A DNA stretch of 64,000 nucleotides from Sphingobacteriales bacterium (lineage in GTDB: Bacteria; Bacteroidota; Bacteroidia; Sphingobacteriales; Sphingobacteriaceae): positions 1-64,000 of the forward strand of contig JAQBOG010000032.1 in the NCBI GenBank assembly GCA_028288165.1, in the 5' to 3' direction. The translations under genes were made by a program, and so were the position numbers. Positions 51,933-60,216 of this stretch are shown here, in pieces. Numbering within the stretch: position 1 is the stretch's first letter; every line of letters starts with the position of its first letter. The notes under the pieces were generated by a model. The model saw only the letters and a program-made list of their open reading frames with translations. It was not told where the DNA came from and did no database searches.

Positions 51933-52547
51933 TTGGATTTAAAAAAACATATAGTAACGGAAGCCGATAATCTTTTTTGCCAATACGGGATAAAGAGTGT
52001 GACGATGGATGATATTGCCAAACATCTCGGAATGTCAAAAAAAACTATATATCAGCATTTTATTGATAAAAATAGCCTGGTCGTCGACTTGATGCGGGAA
52101 AAAATGGAAAGCCAGGTTTGCGTGATGGATGAAACCAGCGGTCAATCCATAGATGCTGTTAATGAAGTTTTTATTTCTGTAACTAATATGCAGGAGTTAT
52201 TATCTAAAATGAATCCGATGTTATTTTACGATTTACAGAAATATCACCCGGAAGCATGGAATCTGTTTAAAGGATTTAGGGAGAATAAGCTTCATAGGGT
52301 TATTTATACAAATCTGCAAAGGGGCATAAATGAAGGATATTTTAGGAAAGAAATTAACTTAAATATTTTATCACTGATGAGAATCCAACAAATTGATTCC
52401 GTTTTTAATCAGTCTACCTACCCTGTTAATCAATTTAATATTACCCAGGTAATGACAGAACTAACGGAGCATTATTTATATGGGATATGCACATTAAAAG
52501 GGCACAAATTAATTAACAAATACAAACAAATTTTAGAAGACGAATAA
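51933..52547 (+). CDS. TetR-family transcriptional repressor of the efflux operon
   Basis: A 204-residue regulator with a TTG start (MDLKKHIVTEADNLFCQYG) supported by AGGAGG. The N-terminal HTH is YGIKSVTMDDIAKHLGMSKKTIYQHFIDKNSLV. The C-terminal helical domain, where the ligand binds, is not conserved enough to name a ligand. It is the first gene of a four-gene operon; tolC-like, mfp and rnd genes follow closely (9, 19 and 43 bp). A palindrome covering its promoter suggests self-repression relieved by a pump substrate. Confidence 0.92.
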   Translation: MDLKKHIVTEADNLFCQYGIKSVTMDDIAKHLGMSKKTIYQHFIDKNSLVVDLMREKMESQVCVMDETSGQSIDAVNEVFISVTNMQELLSKMNPMLFYDLQKYHPEAWNLFKGFRENKLHRVIYTNLQRGINEGYFRKEINLNILSLMRIQQIDSVFNQSTYPVNQFNITQVMTELTEHYLYGICTLKGHKLINKYKQILEDE

Positions 52548-52556
52548 TATATAATT

Positions 52557-53894
52557 ATGAGATCATTTTTACTAGTATGCCTAACTATTCTAGGCTCTTT
52601 TGTTAGAGCTCAAGAAGCGCCGTCCGGGAAAACCTTTCAATTTAATTTGCAGCAATGTTTGGAATATGCATATGCGAATAATGATTCCTTGAAAAATGCC
52701 AAATTGGATATTGAGAGTGCGAATTATAAAGTAAAAGAAACTGTTGGTTTAGGCTTGCCTCAAATAAGTGGAAGTGCTCAGTTTCAAGACTTTTTAAAAG
52801 TGCCAACTACTCTTTTGCCGGGCGAATTTTTTAATCAACCGGGAACATTTATACCTGTTAAATTTGGTGTTAAATACCAATCTAATGCGGGAATCAGTGT
52901 AAACCAACTGGTTTTCAATGGTACATATTTAGTGGGATTACAAGCGTCAAAGACGTTTAAAGAACTCTCACAAAAGAGTTTTGTGAGAACAAAGATTCAA
53001 ACAGAAATTAATGTTACCAAGGCGTACTACCAAGTTTTAGTTAACGGAGAACAATTACGATTGCTTGATGCTAATTTAAGTCAATTGGGAAAGCAACTAG
53101 GAGAAACAAAAGAACTAAACAAGCAAGGTTTTGTAGAGAAAATTGACTTAGACAGAATACAAGTATTACATAATAATTTATCTACAACGCGTGAGAATGC
53201 CATAAGACTTTTAGCGTTAGGGTTGGAGTTATTAAAGTTCCAAACAGGGATGTCAGCTAATGACAACTTAATAATAGTAGATAAGATTGAAAATATTAAT
53301 TTTGATGTAAATCAAACGGTCAAAGAAGATACCACTGCTTATAAAAGAAGAATTGAATATAGCTTAATTGAAACTCAAGGCAATCTTAACAGACTTGATG
53401 TGAAGAGATTAAAATCTTTATACCTGCCTTCCTTGTCAGCATTTGGGAGTTCTACATACAATTATCAAGCAGACAAATTCGCTGATTTGTATGACACGAA
53501 GTTTCCCACGAGTGTTGTCGGTCTCCAATTAAACGTTCCGATCTTTAGCGGTTTCCAGCGTTTAAATCAAATTAGGCAAGCGAAGATCGCAGTGCTTAAA
53601 TCCGACAATATACTACATATGGTAAAGAACGCCCTTCAACTTCAACAAGAAAGCTCCGGTATTATGTTCCAGAATGGCCTTCAGTCATTAAAGAATCAGA
53701 AGCAAAATATGGGCTTAGCTCAAGAAGTTTTACGAGTTTCAAGAATTAAATATGAACAGGGAGTTGGTTCAAGTATTGAGGTTACCCAAGCTCAAACAGC
53801 TCTTGAACAAGCAGAAAATAATTATATACAGGCGTTGTACAACGCTTTAATCAGCAAAGTAGATCTTGACCATGCATATGGTCGTATTCAATAA
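52557..53894 (+). CDS. TolC-like outer-membrane efflux channel
   Basis: A 445-residue outer-membrane factor that forms the exit duct of the tripartite pump. It has a signal peptide (about 1-18, ending VRAQE), then two repeated OEP domains made of long coiled-coil helices. LNLQQCLEYAYANNDSLKNAKLDIE opens the first and FQRLNQIRQAK the second. The end YEQGVGSSIEVTQAQTALEQAENNYIQALYNALISKVDLDHAYG is the family's last helix pair. It lies between tetR and the membrane-fusion gene. Confidence 0.93.
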   Translation: MRSFLLVCLTILGSFVRAQEAPSGKTFQFNLQQCLEYAYANNDSLKNAKLDIESANYKVKETVGLGLPQISGSAQFQDFLKVPTTLLPGEFFNQPGTFIPVKFGVKYQSNAGISVNQLVFNGTYLVGLQASKTFKELSQKSFVRTKIQTEINVTKAYYQVLVNGEQLRLLDANLSQLGKQLGETKELNKQGFVEKIDLDRIQVLHNNLSTTRENAIRLLALGLELLKFQTGMSANDNLIIVDKIENINFDVNQTVKEDTTAYKRRIEYSLIETQGNLNRLDVKRLKSLYLPSLSAFGSSTYNYQADKFADLYDTKFPTSVVGLQLNVPIFSGFQRLNQIRQAKIAVLKSDNILHMVKNALQLQQESSGIMFQNGLQSLKNQKQNMGLAQEVLRVSRIKYEQGVGSSIEVTQAQTALEQAENNYIQALYNALISKVDLDHAYGRIQ

Positions 53895-53913
53895 TATTAT
53901 CAATCTTATAATA

Positions 53914-55005
53914 ATGAAAAAATTAGTTTACTTAATAGTAATTGTGTTTATCGCTTCTTGCGGAGGTAAAGCAACGGATAAAAAAACAGAATTAGCCGAT
54001 TTGAAAAAGCAACGTTCTGAAATTGATACAAAAATTGCAAAATTGGAGGTAGAAACTGGCGATGACAAACCAGCAAGCAAAGTTTCCGAGGTGTCAGTTT
54101 TAGAAATTCAACCTGAATCATTTAAGAGTTATGTTGAGGTTCAGGGTAAAGTTGACGCAGAAGAAAATGTTCAGGTAAGTCCTGAAATGGCTGGAGTTGT
54201 AACTTCTGTAAACATCGGGATAGGCCAAAATGTATCAAAAGGCCAGGTTCTAGCTCAAATTGATGACAAAGTACTTCGTCAAAACGTAGCTCAAGTTCAA
54301 ACTCAGCTTGATTTGGCAAAAAATCTTTTCAATCGCCAAAAAGCGTTATGGGATCAAAAAATTGGTACAGAAGTTCAATATTTGAATGTTAAAACTCAAA
54401 AAGAAGGACTTGAGAAACAAATAGACATACTGCGCTCACAACTTTCTATGTATAAAATCAAAGCTCCAATATCTGGTACGATAGATCAAATGGATTTGAG
54501 AATTGGACAAGGTGTATCACCAGGAACCTCAAGTATTCGGATTGTAAATGCTAGTCATCTGAAAGCAAAAGCATTAGTTGCAGAAACGTATGCTCCAAGA
54601 GTAAATCAAGGTGATGAAGTTCAAGTTATCCTGCCAGATGCTCAAGATTCACTGAAAACAACCTTGACTTTTGCATCGAAAGTAATTGACCCAGTTTCAC
54701 GAAGCTTTAATGTTGAAGTAAAGTTACCGTCTAAAGCTAGATACAGACCAAATATGTTGGCTATTTTAAAAATTGTTGATTATGTTAACAATAATGCACT
54801 TACTATTCCTGTAAATACTATCCAAAAATCTGAAGCAGGAGAGTATGTCTACATTGCGGAAAACGGAATAGCAAAACGGACGCCTATTACAACTGATAAG
54901 GTATATAATGGTAAAGCGGAAGTTTTATCAGGCTTAAAGCCCGGTGATAAAGTAATTACTTTCGGTTTTTCAGATTTAAACGAAGGTGATGCTGTTAAAT
55001 TTTAA
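53914..55005 (+). CDS. RND periplasmic adaptor (membrane fusion) lipoprotein
   Basis: A 363-residue adaptor that joins the RND pump to the outer-membrane channel. The start at 53914 (MKKLVYLIVIVFIASCGG) yields a proper lipoprotein signal with Cys 16. An ATG at 53866 inside the tolC-like gene would destroy it. A short coiled coil (about 25-45) is followed by a lipoyl/barrel-sandwich domain (VQGKVDAEENVQVSPEMAGVVTSV..VSKGQVLAQIDD), a helical hairpin, the second lipoyl half (IKAPISGTIDQMDLRIGQGVSPG) and a beta-barrel. Confidence 0.93.
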   Translation: MKKLVYLIVIVFIASCGGKATDKKTELADLKKQRSEIDTKIAKLEVETGDDKPASKVSEVSVLEIQPESFKSYVEVQGKVDAEENVQVSPEMAGVVTSVNIGIGQNVSKGQVLAQIDDKVLRQNVAQVQTQLDLAKNLFNRQKALWDQKIGTEVQYLNVKTQKEGLEKQIDILRSQLSMYKIKAPISGTIDQMDLRIGQGVSPGTSSIRIVNASHLKAKALVAETYAPRVNQGDEVQVILPDAQDSLKTTLTFASKVIDPVSRSFNVEVKLPSKARYRPNMLAILKIVDYVNNNALTIPVNTIQKSEAGEYVYIAENGIAKRTPITTDKVYNGKAEVLSGLKPGDKVITFGFSDLNEGDAVKF

Positions 55006-55048
55006 TAGCAATTATAATTATCTAATTACTCATTTCAATCTCAAGTAG

Positions 55049-58000
55049 ATGAAAGATATATTTAAAGAATTTAAACCATCCAGCTGGGCGATAGAGAATA
55101 AAACCGCCGTCTACGTACTAACTGTGATATTAACTATTATGGGTTTAACTGCTTATAATAGCTTACCTAAAGAGAACTTTCCGGAGATCATAATTCCAAA
55201 TATTATGGTTATGACTAATTATCCGGGTGCTTCTCCTGCCAATATGGAAAATTTGGTAACCAAACTTATTGAAAAGGAAATTCGTGGAACAGAGGGGCTC
55301 AAAAAGGTTACTTCAAACTCAATTCAAGGCCTTTCGCTGATAACGGCAGAGTTTAATGCCGACATGGATATCACTGATGCAAAGCAGCGGATTAAGGATG
55401 CGGTGGATAAAGCTAAGCCATATTTGCCAAAAGATTTACCTGTGGCACCTCAGGTTTTTGATGTAAATCTGTCAGACATGCCAATCATGTATGTGAACAT
55501 TTCCGGAGACTACGATCTGAAAAGCTTAAAAGAATATGCCGATGACCTGGAAGATAGGATAGAAGCCCTGAAAGAAATATCTGGTGTTGACATTGTGGGA
55601 GCACTTGATCCTGAATATCAGATAAGTGTGGATATGAATAAAATGTCTGCTGCACAAATTTCCTTTGGTGACATTCAGCAGGCAGTTCAATCAGAAAACC
55701 TAACTTCTCCGGGAGGTTCAGTGAAAATGGATGGTGTAAGGCGTGATATCAGTGTAAAGCAAGATTTTAAATCAGCCGAAGAAATTGCCAACATCATTAT
55801 AAAAACTCCTACCGGCGGTTCTGTTTATTTAAGAGACATTGCTGAGGTGAAAGATACTTTTAAGGAGCAAAAAAGTTATGCCAGACTGTACGGAAAAAAT
55901 GTAATTACGCTACAGGTTAAAAAGCGAAGTGGTGAAAATTTGATTGAGGCATCCAATAATATTAACACTGTAATTAAAGAAATGAAGGGCACAACTTTGC
56001 CCAAGGATCTTAATATTACTATTACAGGAGACCAGTCTGATAAAACCAGGGTAACATTACATGATTTAATAAACACCATTATTATCGGTTTTGTATTGGT
56101 AACGATTATTCTCATGTTTTTTATGGGGGTAACAAACGCCCTTTTTGTTGCGTTATCTGTACCGTTATCTATGTTTATTGCGTTTATCGCATTGCCTGCA
56201 CTTGGTGGTATCTTCCATTTCAGCTTTACCATGAACATGATGGTGCTGTTTTCTTTCTTGTTAGGTTTGGGAATTGTGGTGGATGATGCCATTGTGGTAA
56301 TCGAAAATACTCACCGTATTTTCGACAACGGTAAGGTTCCAATTAAAGAAGCTGCCAAAAATGCGGCAGGCGAGGTATTTTTACCGGTATTTTCTGGAAC
56401 ACTTACCACGCTAGCACCATTTATACCCCTTTTGTTTTGGCCTGGAATCATTGGTGAATTTATGTTCTTCTTGCCAGCAACCTTAATTGTAACCTTGCTG
56501 GCGTCACTAGTTGTAGCTTATATCATCAACCCGGTTTTTGCGGTTGACTTTATGAAGCCGCATCATGAAGATGAACACCATCGCCCCTCATTTGATAAGC
56601 CTGTTAAGAAGGCTCTCATGGTTTTAGTTGGGTTAGCTGTACTTGGTTATCTGATCAATTTCGGTATTGGAAACTTTGTAGTACTAATTATCATACTATA
56701 TTTAATCAATCACTTTTTCCTAACTAACCTTGTTAAGCGTTTTCAGGAATCTACCTGGCCAGCTGTTCAGAATAAGTATACAGGTTTGCTGCGTTGGGCT
56801 GTAGAGAGGCCAAGAGCATTATTGCTGGGAACTCTGGCATTGTTTGTAGGCACAATTATACTTTTCGGCGCTTTGGTAAGCGCTGGTAAGCAAAAAATTG
56901 TTTTCTTTCCTGATTCTGACCCGAATTTTATTTACGTTTATGTACAGCTGCCAATTGGTACCGATCAGGCTTATACAAATGAGGTTGTCAAAAAAGTAGA
57001 GGATAAAGTAACCCAGGTGGTAGGAAAAGGCAATAAAATCGTCTCATCAATTATTTCAAATGTAACGGTTGGAGTCACTGATCCACAGGATGCTGACCAA
57101 GGCGAATATTTTAACCGGGGAAAAATAACTGTGGCATTTGTTGAATTTGGTGAGCGTGACGGGGCAAGTACGTCTGTTTATTTAGATAAAATACGACAAG
57201 CCGTAAAAGGTATTCCGGGAGCCGCTTTAACGGTTACTAAAGAACAATCTGGACCTCCTACAGGCAAGCCCATTTCAATCGAAATCGCAGGTGATGACTT
57301 GGATTCACTAGTTAAGACCTCCGAAAATCTCAAAAAGTATTTGGTTGCGAAACAAATTGCAGGAATTGAAGAGCTGAAATCGGATTTTCAAAATAATAAA
57401 CCTGAAATTGTTTTTGATATCAATCGAGAAAGAGCGAATCGCGAAGGTATTTCAAGTTATATCATTGGTACTAGCTTACGAACCGCTGTGTTCGGAACCG
57501 AAATATCTAAGTTTAAAGATGTGAATGACGATTACGAGATTAATCTCCGTGCCCGTGAAGACCAGCGTAATAATCTTCAAGCGTTAAGAAACATGCGCTT
57601 TACCTATCGGGATATGGGAATGGGCGGAATGATTCGTCAGGTGCCTCTGTCTTCATTTGCCGATATCAATTATGTAAATACGTATGGCGGTATAAAGAGG
57701 AAGCAGCAAAAACGCATTGTTGTTTTATCATCGAATGTGCTTGGCGCTTACAATCCAAATGAAGTAGTAGCGAATATTCAGAAAGAAATTTTGGATTTCA
57801 AAGCTCCGGCAGGTGTGGAGGTAAAAATGGCTGGTGAGCAGGAAGACCAAAAAGAAACCATGGCTTTTCTCTTTAAAGCCCTGATGATTGCACTTGGTTT
57901 GATCTTGATCATTTTAGTTATCCAGTTTAATTCTCTTAGCAAACCCTTGTTTATTTTAACGGAAATATTGTTCTGCTTAATTGGGGTTATTTTAGGATTT

Positions 58001-58486
58001 GCCATATTTGGAATGCAGATGTCTATCGTAATGTGCGGTGTTGGTATTATTGCTTTAGTAGGTATCGTGGTACGTAACGGAATTTTGCTGGTTGAATTCA
58101 CTGATTTGATGGTGGAACAGGGAATGACTGTTAAAGAAGCTGTTGTTGAAGCTGGCCGTACTCGTATGACACCAGTATTATTAACCGCAACCGCAACTAT
58201 GCTTGGCTTAATTCCGCTGGCAGTTGGATTGAATATTGATTTTGCTAAATTGTTTACCGAGTTTAGTCCGCATATCTATTTTGGCGGTGATAGTGTCGCT
58301 TTCTGGGGACCGTTATCGTGGACTATGATATTCGGGTTAGGGTTTGCGACATTTCTGACGTTAATATTGGTGCCATGTATGTATTTACTAGCCGATCGAA
58401 ATTCAAAGAGTATAAAAAAGTGGTTTTCATCAACGCCAGCAGAACCTCAATACAAAGTGGTTGAACCTGAGTTGATTGAGAAGTAA
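55049..58486 (+). CDS. RND multidrug efflux transporter
   Basis: An 1145-residue proton-driven inner-membrane pump of the AcrB type. TM1 begins after ENKTAVYVLTVIL. The proton-relay acids are in GLGIVVDDAIVVIENTHR (TM4), and GEFMFFLPATLIVTLLASLVVAYIINPVFA is TM6. Two large periplasmic loops and a second six-helix half follow, ending SWTMIFGLGFATFLTLILVPCMYLL. It is about 100 residues longer than AcrB. Most of the excess follows TM6, where a His-rich stretch and two extra hydrophobic segments (about 515-565) are inserted. Confidence 0.93.
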   Translation: MKDIFKEFKPSSWAIENKTAVYVLTVILTIMGLTAYNSLPKENFPEIIIPNIMVMTNYPGASPANMENLVTKLIEKEIRGTEGLKKVTSNSIQGLSLITAEFNADMDITDAKQRIKDAVDKAKPYLPKDLPVAPQVFDVNLSDMPIMYVNISGDYDLKSLKEYADDLEDRIEALKEISGVDIVGALDPEYQISVDMNKMSAAQISFGDIQQAVQSENLTSPGGSVKMDGVRRDISVKQDFKSAEEIANIIIKTPTGGSVYLRDIAEVKDTFKEQKSYARLYGKNVITLQVKKRSGENLIEASNNINTVIKEMKGTTLPKDLNITITGDQSDKTRVTLHDLINTIIIGFVLVTIILMFFMGVTNALFVALSVPLSMFIAFIALPALGGIFHFSFTMNMMVLFSFLLGLGIVVDDAIVVIENTHRIFDNGKVPIKEAAKNAAGEVFLPVFSGTLTTLAPFIPLLFWPGIIGEFMFFLPATLIVTLLASLVVAYIINPVFAVDFMKPHHEDEHHRPSFDKPVKKALMVLVGLAVLGYLINFGIGNFVVLIIILYLINHFFLTNLVKRFQESTWPAVQNKYTGLLRWAVERPRALLLGTLALFVGTIILFGALVSAGKQKIVFFPDSDPNFIYVYVQLPIGTDQAYTNEVVKKVEDKVTQVVGKGNKIVSSIISNVTVGVTDPQDADQGEYFNRGKITVAFVEFGERDGASTSVYLDKIRQAVKGIPGAALTVTKEQSGPPTGKPISIEIAGDDLDSLVKTSENLKKYLVAKQIAGIEELKSDFQNNKPEIVFDINRERANREGISSYIIGTSLRTAVFGTEISKFKDVNDDYEINLRAREDQRNNLQALRNMRFTYRDMGMGGMIRQVPLSSFADINYVNTYGGIKRKQQKRIVVLSSNVLGAYNPNEVVANIQKEILDFKAPAGVEVKMAGEQEDQKETMAFLFKALMIALGLILIILVIQFNSLSKPLFILTEILFCLIGVILGFAIFGMQMSIVMCGVGIIALVGIVVRNGILLVEFTDLMVEQGMTVKEAVVEAGRTRMTPVLLTATATMLGLIPLAVGLNIDFAKLFTEFSPHIYFGGDSVAFWGPLSWTMIFGLGFATFLTLILVPCMYLLADRNSKSIKKWFSSTPAEPQYKVVEPELIEK

Positions 58487-58538
58487 TCGTAACAGTAGCG
58501 GTTGCCTCTAAGGTAAAACCGCTTCAAATTTAATTGAT

Positions 58539-58580
58539 AAATCCTCAAGATAAGCTAAAGCTTCGTTTTGAGGATTTTTT
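58539..58580 (+). terminator. Terminator of the efflux operon
   Basis: AAATCCTCAA (58539-58548) pairs with TTGAGGATTT (58568-58577), with a nested AAGC/GCTT hairpin, followed by TTT. It begins 53 bases after the rnd stop. Confidence 0.8.
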
Positions 58581-58723
58581 AATTCAGTATAGCTTGTGTC
58601 TGCATATTATTGCGAATAGCCATAGTTCGAAAAGTCCTTTGTGTCTGATCTTAAAGTGATTTCAAAACTTAAGAGTCAACTTAGCCAGCCGTATAGAATT
58701 TCTTTATGAAGTTGCTAGGTTTT
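58581..58723. other. Intergenic region, no gene seen
   Basis: Sequence between the operon terminator and repeat copy B; no open frame or motif of note. Confidence 0.35.
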
Positions 58724-58826
58724 GTGTTAGGGATAGAAATGAAAATCCTTTTTGCCCTCTACTGAGCGCAGTCGAAGGACGAGGGCAAAAAGATTGCAAT
58801 GAATAGCCCGCCCGAACACCCAAAAA
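58724..58826 (+). repeat. Dispersed hairpin repeat, copy B
   Basis: It has the same flanks as copy A (12325-12409). The stem is longer: CTTTTTGCCCTC (58748-58759) pairs with GAGGGCAAAAAG (58781-58792), 12 bp. The 21-nt loop contains ACTGAGCGCAGTCGAAG, a word widespread in Bacteroidota intergenic repeats (recalled, not checked). Confidence 0.8.
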
Positions 58827-58871
58827 GAAGATACCTACAATCGACCTGACGTCATCAAAATATTAGGCATA

Positions 58872-58908
58872 AAAAAATCCGCTTTGATATCATCAAAGCG
58901 GATTTTTA
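58872..58908. terminator. Terminator downstream of the first small lipoprotein
   Basis: AAAAATCCGCTTTGAT (58873-58888), loop ATC, and its exact complement (58892-58907): 16-bp arms with A and T tails on both sides. It serves the minus-strand lipoprotein gene ending at 58924. Confidence 0.85.
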
Positions 58909-58923
58909 TGTTTTTAATCCTAA

Positions 58924-59133
58924 TTATTTCTTAACTGAATCAATTTTAGCATCAGCAGCTGAATCAACAGTATCAGTTGTAGCAGAAGCGTTAGAATCGA
59001 TAGAATCTGTAGTTACTTCAGCAGTTGAATCGATAGAATCAGAAGCAGCGTTCTCAGATTTGTTAGAGTTACAAGCAGCAACAGATAAAGAAATAGCTAG
59101 AGCTAAGAAACCGAATTTGAATAAATTTTTCAT
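58924..59133 (-). CDS. Small Ser/Thr/Asp-rich lipoprotein, paralogue 1
   Basis: A 69-residue lipoprotein of unknown function. The signal MKNLFKFGFLALAISLSVAAC is almost identical to that of the next gene. The lipidated Cys is followed by an acidic, low-complexity tail rich in S, T, D and A (repeats like DSIDSTAEVTTDSIDS) without aromatic residues, probably disordered. A box GGTTACC-N14-GTATTA lies 35 nt upstream, shared with its paralogue. It may be an envelope-stress product of the adjacent ECF sigma factor (inference). Confidence 0.75.
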   Translation of the reverse strand: MKNLFKFGFLALAISLSVAACNSNKSENAASDSIDSTAEVTTDSIDSNASATTDTVDSAADAKIDSVKK

Positions 59134-59168
59134 CGTGATTTTTTTATTTATATAAGTAATTTGACAGT

Positions 59169-59195
59169 TAATACCAGTAGCAAAAAAAGGTAACC
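59169..59195 (-). promoter_or_regulatory. GGTnAC-type promoter box of lipoprotein 1
   Basis: On the minus strand GGTTACC (59189-59195), 14 bases, GTATTA (59169-59174), 35 bases before the ATG. Same spacing as at the paralogue and at the sigma gene. The layout resembles an ECF -35/-10 pair. Confidence 0.6.
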
Positions 59196-59300
59196 CAAAA
59201 AAATAAAATTATTTAAAAATATTTTTTGCCCAACTCTGAAAGCAGATGTTTTCATAATTAAGGTTCAATATTGCTAACAAGAATATCAAACCTTAATAAA

Positions 59301-59501
59301 TTACATTTTGCTAGCAGTATCCGTTTTAGTAGTATCCGTTGCACTGCTGTCCATCATTGTGCTGTCAGACATGTTCATGCTACTTGAATCAGACATAGTT
59401 GTTGAATCAGTTGATTCTGTTCCTTTTTTTGAAGAATCACAAGCAGCAACAGATAAAGAAATAGCTAAAGCTAAAAAGCTTAATTTGAAAAGATTTTTCA
59501 T
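59301..59501 (-). CDS. Small Ser/Thr/Asp-rich lipoprotein, paralogue 2
   Basis: A 66-residue lipoprotein with signal MKNLFKLSFLALAISLSVAAC, then a Ser/Thr/Asp/Met-rich tail (DSTTMSDSSSMNMSDSTMMD). A tandem duplicate of the neighbouring gene with a divergent tail, and divergent from the ECF sigma gene. The Met-rich tail differs from paralogue 1 and might bind metal such as copper; that is speculation from composition. Confidence 0.72.
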   Translation of the reverse strand: MKNLFKLSFLALAISLSVAACDSSKKGTESTDSTTMSDSSSMNMSDSTMMDSSATDTTKTDTASKM

Positions 59502-59535
59502 AATAAAGTGATTTAAATTCCTGTTTGGTTTCTTT

Positions 59536-59562
59536 TAATACCAATAAAAAGAAAAGGTGACC
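59536..59562 (-). promoter_or_regulatory. GGTnAC-type promoter box of lipoprotein 2
   Basis: On the minus strand GGTCACC (59556-59562), 14 bases, GTATTA (59536-59541), 34 bases before the ATG. Sequence outside the boxes differs from that of paralogue 1. Confidence 0.6.
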
Positions 59563-59605
59563 TTGCATAATTCAATAAAACGCATAAATTTTTTTCCTAT
59601 CATTG

Positions 59606-59632
59606 GGTTACAATTTTGAATATAAAGTATTA
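59606..59632 (+). promoter_or_regulatory. GGTnAC-type box at the ECF sigma gene
   Basis: GGTTACA (59606-59612), 14 bases, GTATTA (59627-59632). It ends 3 bases before the preferred GTG start, so it would give a transcript starting at or after that codon. Either the start is further downstream or this copy has another function. Confidence 0.4.
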
Positions 59633-59635
59633 AGA

Positions 59636-60205
59636 GTGAGCAAAGAGATAAAAAGTTCAGTTCCAACAGATAATGAGGTTATTCTTGGAATATTGAATGG
59701 GTCAAAGGATACGCTTAACAAATTATATACATCCTATTTCCCGATGATATTACAAATGGTACTATCAAACAGTGGTGATGAAGATGATGCAAAAGATATT
59801 TTTCAGGAATCAGTTATTGTTCTATATAATAAAGTAAAAGTTGGAAACTTTGAACTCCACAGTAAATTAAAAACGTTTATATATTCTGTTTGCTACCGGC
59901 TTTGGCTTAAACGATTAAAGTTTAAAGGGAAGAATACAAACAATGTTGAAGAATTAGATAAGCTGGTAGCGGTTGAAAATGATTTAGAGCAACACGAAGA
60001 AAAAGATAAGCAGTTTAAACAGATGGAAAAGGCGCTTCAGTTTTTAGGAGAACCTTGCAAAACCATTATTGAAGATTATTACATGAAAGACAGGTCCATG
60101 CAAGAGATCTGTGAAAAGTTTGGCTATACCAACTCGGATAATGCTAAAACTCAAAAATATAAATGCTTGCAACGTTTGAAGAAATTGTTTTTTCAAACAA
60201 CATAA
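59636..60205 (+). CDS. ECF-type RNA polymerase sigma factor
   Basis: A 189-residue sigma-70-family factor. Region 2 is seen in LYTSYFPMILQMVLSNSGDEDDAKDIFQESVIVLYNKV, with the core-binding and -10-melting helices. Region 4 is in FLGEPCKTIIEDYYMKDRSMQEICEKFGYTNSDNAKTQKYKCLQRLKKLF. The GTG at 59636 (MSKEIKSS) is preferred; a TTG at 59603 is possible, and the -10-like GTATTA just before the GTG leaves some doubt. The protease/anti-sigma-like gene follows 11 bp after its stop, so they form an operon. Confidence 0.88.
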   Translation: MSKEIKSSVPTDNEVILGILNGSKDTLNKLYTSYFPMILQMVLSNSGDEDDAKDIFQESVIVLYNKVKVGNFELHSKLKTFIYSVCYRLWLKRLKFKGKNTNNVEELDKLVAVENDLEQHEEKDKQFKQMEKALQFLGEPCKTIIEDYYMKDRSMQEICEKFGYTNSDNAKTQKYKCLQRLKKLFFQTT

Positions 60206-60216
60206 AAAACGTGAAA

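Noticed and set aside
53866-53913. Upstream start of the membrane-fusion protein inside the tolC-like gene
   Set aside because: It would bury the lipoprotein signal peptide that begins at 53914.
60163-60216. Upstream start of the protease gene inside the sigma gene
   Set aside because: The extra residues are the shifted frame of the sigma C-terminus; ATG 60217 gives the normal anti-sigma-like beginning.
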